7,660 nt of DNA, taken from assembly GCA_009843725.1 (NCBI GenBank), contig VYCX01000061.1:1-7660 (forward strand). Reading direction: 5' to 3'. Shown here one piece after another: positions 5,682 to 7,660 of the stretch (positions within the stretch are counted from its first letter, which is position 1; every line of letters begins with the position of its first letter). The DNA is from Boseongicola sp. SB0675_bin_26. GTDB lineage: Bacteria; Pseudomonadota; Alphaproteobacteria; Rhodobacterales; Rhodobacteraceae. A program made the position numbers and the translations under genes. The notes under the pieces were generated by a model, which worked only from the letters and a program-made list of their open reading frames with translations, made no database searches and had not been told where the DNA came from.

Positions 5682-7640
5682 CTAGTGCAATGCGGAACAT
5701 TCGATAACTTCAATCGAGACAGGATTTGAACCTCTGTCACCTACAATGACCATGACCGGCGGGCGTTGTTCAGCCAGAAGCTCATCCCTTAGTGCAAGGA
5801 GCTGTGCAGCGTCAATCACGCTCGGCACTGTTCGCGCACCCCGAGGGTGGGAATGCCATTCACCGACGTACGACAGTTGATGCATCGTCCGCTCGCGCGC
5901 GTCGGCAATGCTGTCGAGTGTACCCTGCACTCCCCTTTCGAAAGATGCTGGTGTTCCGGCGCTGTCTGGAGGTGCCCCGAGGCCCATGGCCACTTCAATG
6001 CGACAGCGTGAGTGATCAACTACGCCCAGAAGGATTCCGCCGGTTTCGTCGGGCAAGCTAGCTTGGCGAAGGTCCTGTAGCCTCTGAGCGACGATGTCCG
6101 CCATCCCAATCGTCCACCCGTCAGCCTCAAGGAGTGTTCTTTCGCCTGCAGGGTCGCAACGATGCACTCGGGTGGCGCCGCCTTTGCCGGTGGTGGCAAC
6201 AATTATGGCCGGTGCTGGAGCACTCAAGCTCTCTCCCAGAATCCCGGCGGCGATGCCGGACAGCACGGCTGCTCTAGACGCCGGGATTCTGCTGGTCACC
6301 GAACGACACTGCCCGCCAGAGACCACAGCTTGGTTTCCCGGTCGAAGATGATTGTGGAGTGAAGGATTGAGAATGATCTCTGCGTAATAGAGCGCCTCGA
6401 GTGTGGCGAGGTCCAGAACTCGATCTTCGTCTTCCTGCAGCACCGCAACGGATGTTCCGGAGGGATTGAAGAATGCCGACGTCGCACGGGGGCGCTCTCC
6501 GATCTCGCATAGTGTTCGGCTGGCACCGACCGAAGCCGTCAAGTCGAGGACACGATCAGAGGCCTTCAGCGCCATTGCCACCGCGTCCGACGGCTGGGTG
6601 GAATCGAGTTTCTCGGAAATCGTGGTGACCGCAAGATCCTTGCGAATCTCGCGAAGCTCATTGCAAACCTGTTCCGCCTTAGGCATGCCCAATTGCGGCT
6701 GACGCAATGTATGGCGTGCGAGGTTGTGCGGGTTGAAATGATCGTCATCGACCATGGTTATCTCTTCGAATGCACCTTCTCGAACCAGTGACGAAAGGCA
6801 TTGCGACCCGATTGATCCAGTGCCAAGGGCGACGACATTTTTCCCGATGGAATTGCGCCAATCGTCGTCATGGCCAGCGTAGACGGCAGCGACCTCTCCT
6901 TCGAACGAAGAGCACATATTGGCCGCCATCAACCCGATGCCGGCCGCATGATCGTAGTCGATGTCCCCAACCGGCAGCCGGCGACCGAAACTGTGTGTGA
7001 CCTCGCCAGGTGATTCGAACAGGAGGCCTAATGCGACGCCGATTTCGCCAAGCGTGGCCGAGGTTCCCAAGAACATTGGCTCAATGCCTTCGTGGGTTTC
7101 GTTCACTACGATCAATTGAATGAGAAGAAGCGACCCGTAAAGGCGTTGAATTCGATCTCCCGCTTCGGCGATCAATCCCGTCAGCCTTTCGCGTAGCACG
7201 TCCAACAGATCTTGCTCAGCGCCCGAGAGAGCATTTCGAAGTTGCCCAAGCTGGTCGGGACTGTGCCACATGGCCCCGCTGTTTCGCGCTCTAACGCCAA
7301 GTGTAAATCCGACGAATGGTGTGAACACCGAATCTGTCGGCTGCTCTGCGGCGTCGAGTTCGTAGTCTTCAATTGCAAGGAGCTTTTCGTTTTCGCCTAG
7401 AGGGCGAATTTGTAAGAAAACCGGGGATCCCTCCGGGCTGTCAAAGCGGGACTGGATGTCTGGCGACATCATGATCGTTTGTTCAGCTGGCAGGAAAACC
7501 GTGTGGGGCAATTGCAGAACATCGTCGATCTCGCCTGAGTCGACACGACCAAACCAGGAAATGATGCGCCGGATGATTTCCGCGCCGCTGTAGTCTCCCT
7601 TTGCATCCTCCCAAGGACGATCGTCGATGCAGATGGTCAT
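5682..7640 (-). CDS. Ubl-like / ThiF-E1 / JAB-JAMM fusion protein
   Basis: A 652-residue multidomain protein numbered from the ATG at 7640. Residues 1 to about 80 look like a bacterial multiubiquitin-type beta-grasp module: TICIDDRPW (2-10), SGAEI (18-22), then a short hydrophobic strand and QSRF (63-66). About 85-255 is unassigned. The ThiF/E1 adenylation domain starts with VALGTGSIGS (270-279, nucleotide-binding GxGxxG), followed by DDDHFNPHNLAR (298-309, acidic pair plus the conserved N and R) and GMPKAE (318-323, Lys). LDLTASVG (366-373) is the later acidic strand. C445 in GGQCRS is a candidate thioester cysteine, and no CxxC zinc knuckle is present. The C-terminal JAB domain has E532 (DETGG), GEWHSHPRG (593-601) with H596 and H598, then PS and D610, the full JAMM zinc set. 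It would activate a ubiquitin-like protein C-terminus by adenylation and cleave conjugates or process the Ubl. The start is uncertain: the frame stays open to the window edge through TTG 7643, and no Shine-Dalgarno is seen. Confidence 0.9.
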   Translation of the reverse strand: MTICIDDRPWEDAKGDYSGAEIIRRIISWFGRVDSGEIDDVLQLPHTVFLPAEQTIMMSPDIQSRFDSPEGSPVFLQIRPLGENEKLLAIEDYELDAAEQPTDSVFTPFVGFTLGVRARNSGAMWHSPDQLGQLRNALSGAEQDLLDVLRERLTGLIAEAGDRIQRLYGSLLLIQLIVVNETHEGIEPMFLGTSATLGEIGVALGLLFESPGEVTHSFGRRLPVGDIDYDHAAGIGLMAANMCSSFEGEVAAVYAGHDDDWRNSIGKNVVALGTGSIGSQCLSSLVREGAFEEITMVDDDHFNPHNLARHTLRQPQLGMPKAEQVCNELREIRKDLAVTTISEKLDSTQPSDAVAMALKASDRVLDLTASVGASRTLCEIGERPRATSAFFNPSGTSVAVLQEDEDRVLDLATLEALYYAEIILNPSLHNHLRPGNQAVVSGGQCRSVTSRIPASRAAVLSGIAAGILGESLSAPAPAIIVATTGKGGATRVHRCDPAGERTLLEADGWTIGMADIVAQRLQDLRQASLPDETGGILLGVVDHSRCRIEVAMGLGAPPDSAGTPASFERGVQGTLDSIADARERTMHQLSYVGEWHSHPRGARTVPSVIDAAQLLALRDELLAEQRPPVMVIVGDRGSNPVSIEVIECSALH

Positions 7641-7660
7641 CAATCCCGGCAGTGCCGACC
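7640..7660 (-). CDS. Possible 3' end of an upstream gene (six codons plus TGA)
   Basis: On the minus strand the last codons read GRHCRD followed by TGA (7642-7640), and the TGA overlaps the ATG of the E1-JAB gene as TGATG. The same overlap is used at 3307-3309 between the metalloprotease and MBL genes, so an upstream co-translated gene ending here is plausible. In bacterial ubiquitin-like operons this position often holds a Ubl or E2. With only 21 bases the call is speculative, and the alternative is that the E1-JAB frame itself continues upstream. Confidence 0.25.
   Translation of the reverse strand, partial: GRHCRD

Noticed and set aside
5682..7640. CBASS type II (Cap2/Cap3) assignment
   Set aside because: No CD-NTase or CBASS effector is visible in the window, and the E1 and JAB are fused, unlike the usual separate genes.
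1..7660. CRISPR arrays, tRNA/rRNA genes, insertion sequences, long direct repeats
   Set aside because: Reading both strands showed no regularly spaced repeats, no tRNA-like cloverleaf and no transposase motif; coding density leaves little room for them.

Overview
The window looks like a GC-rich proteobacterial accessory region. By eye G+C is about 60% and codons favour G/C at third positions. The protein style would suit an alphaproteobacterium of the Rhodobacterales type, but that is an impression and nothing in the window fixes the taxon. All convincing genes lie on the minus strand and are transcribed from high to low coordinates. The many plus-strand open frames are antisense shadows, which high-GC genes commonly produce.

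In transcription order the layout is as follows. (1) 7640-5682 encodes a multidomain ubiquitin-system-like protein. It has an N-terminal segment resembling a bacterial multiubiquitin (beta-grasp) module, an undefined middle region, a ThiF/E1-type adenylation domain and a C-terminal JAB/JAMM isopeptidase domain. (2) A 143-bp gap with no gene in the main annotation may contain a short leader ORF. (3) 5538-3307 encodes a large zinc metalloprotease-like protein with an HExxH...E(A)FAD signature of the thermolysin (gluzincin) type. (4) 3307-1709 encodes a metallo-beta-lactamase (MBL)-fold hydrolase with a canonical HxHxDH motif. (5) 1690-347 encodes a second, divergent MBL-fold protein with the ComEC-like HxDxDH variant. 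(6) 334 to beyond the left edge is the 5' end of a DUF2235 alpha/beta-hydrolase gene, a family that includes Tle1-type phospholipases.

Genes 3 to 6 are packed as one operon: a TGATG stop/start overlap, an 18-bp gap with a strong ribosome binding site, then a 12-bp gap with AAGGAG. The E1-JAB gene is co-directional and separated by 143 bp, so it could be the head of the same operon or a separate unit. A TGATG arrangement at its own start suggests that another gene may precede it outside the window.

The interesting point is the combination. One chain carries both an activating (E1) and a removing (JAB) activity for a ubiquitin-like modifier, and it lies next to a peptidase, two MBL hydrolases and a lipase-like hydrolase. 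Bacterial E1/E2/JAB/Ubl sets are established in CBASS type II (Cap2/Cap3), Bil and related anti-phage operons. No CD-NTase and no separate E2 is visible here. A defence or conflict role, and the idea that these five genes form one system, are inferences from neighbourhood and domain content.
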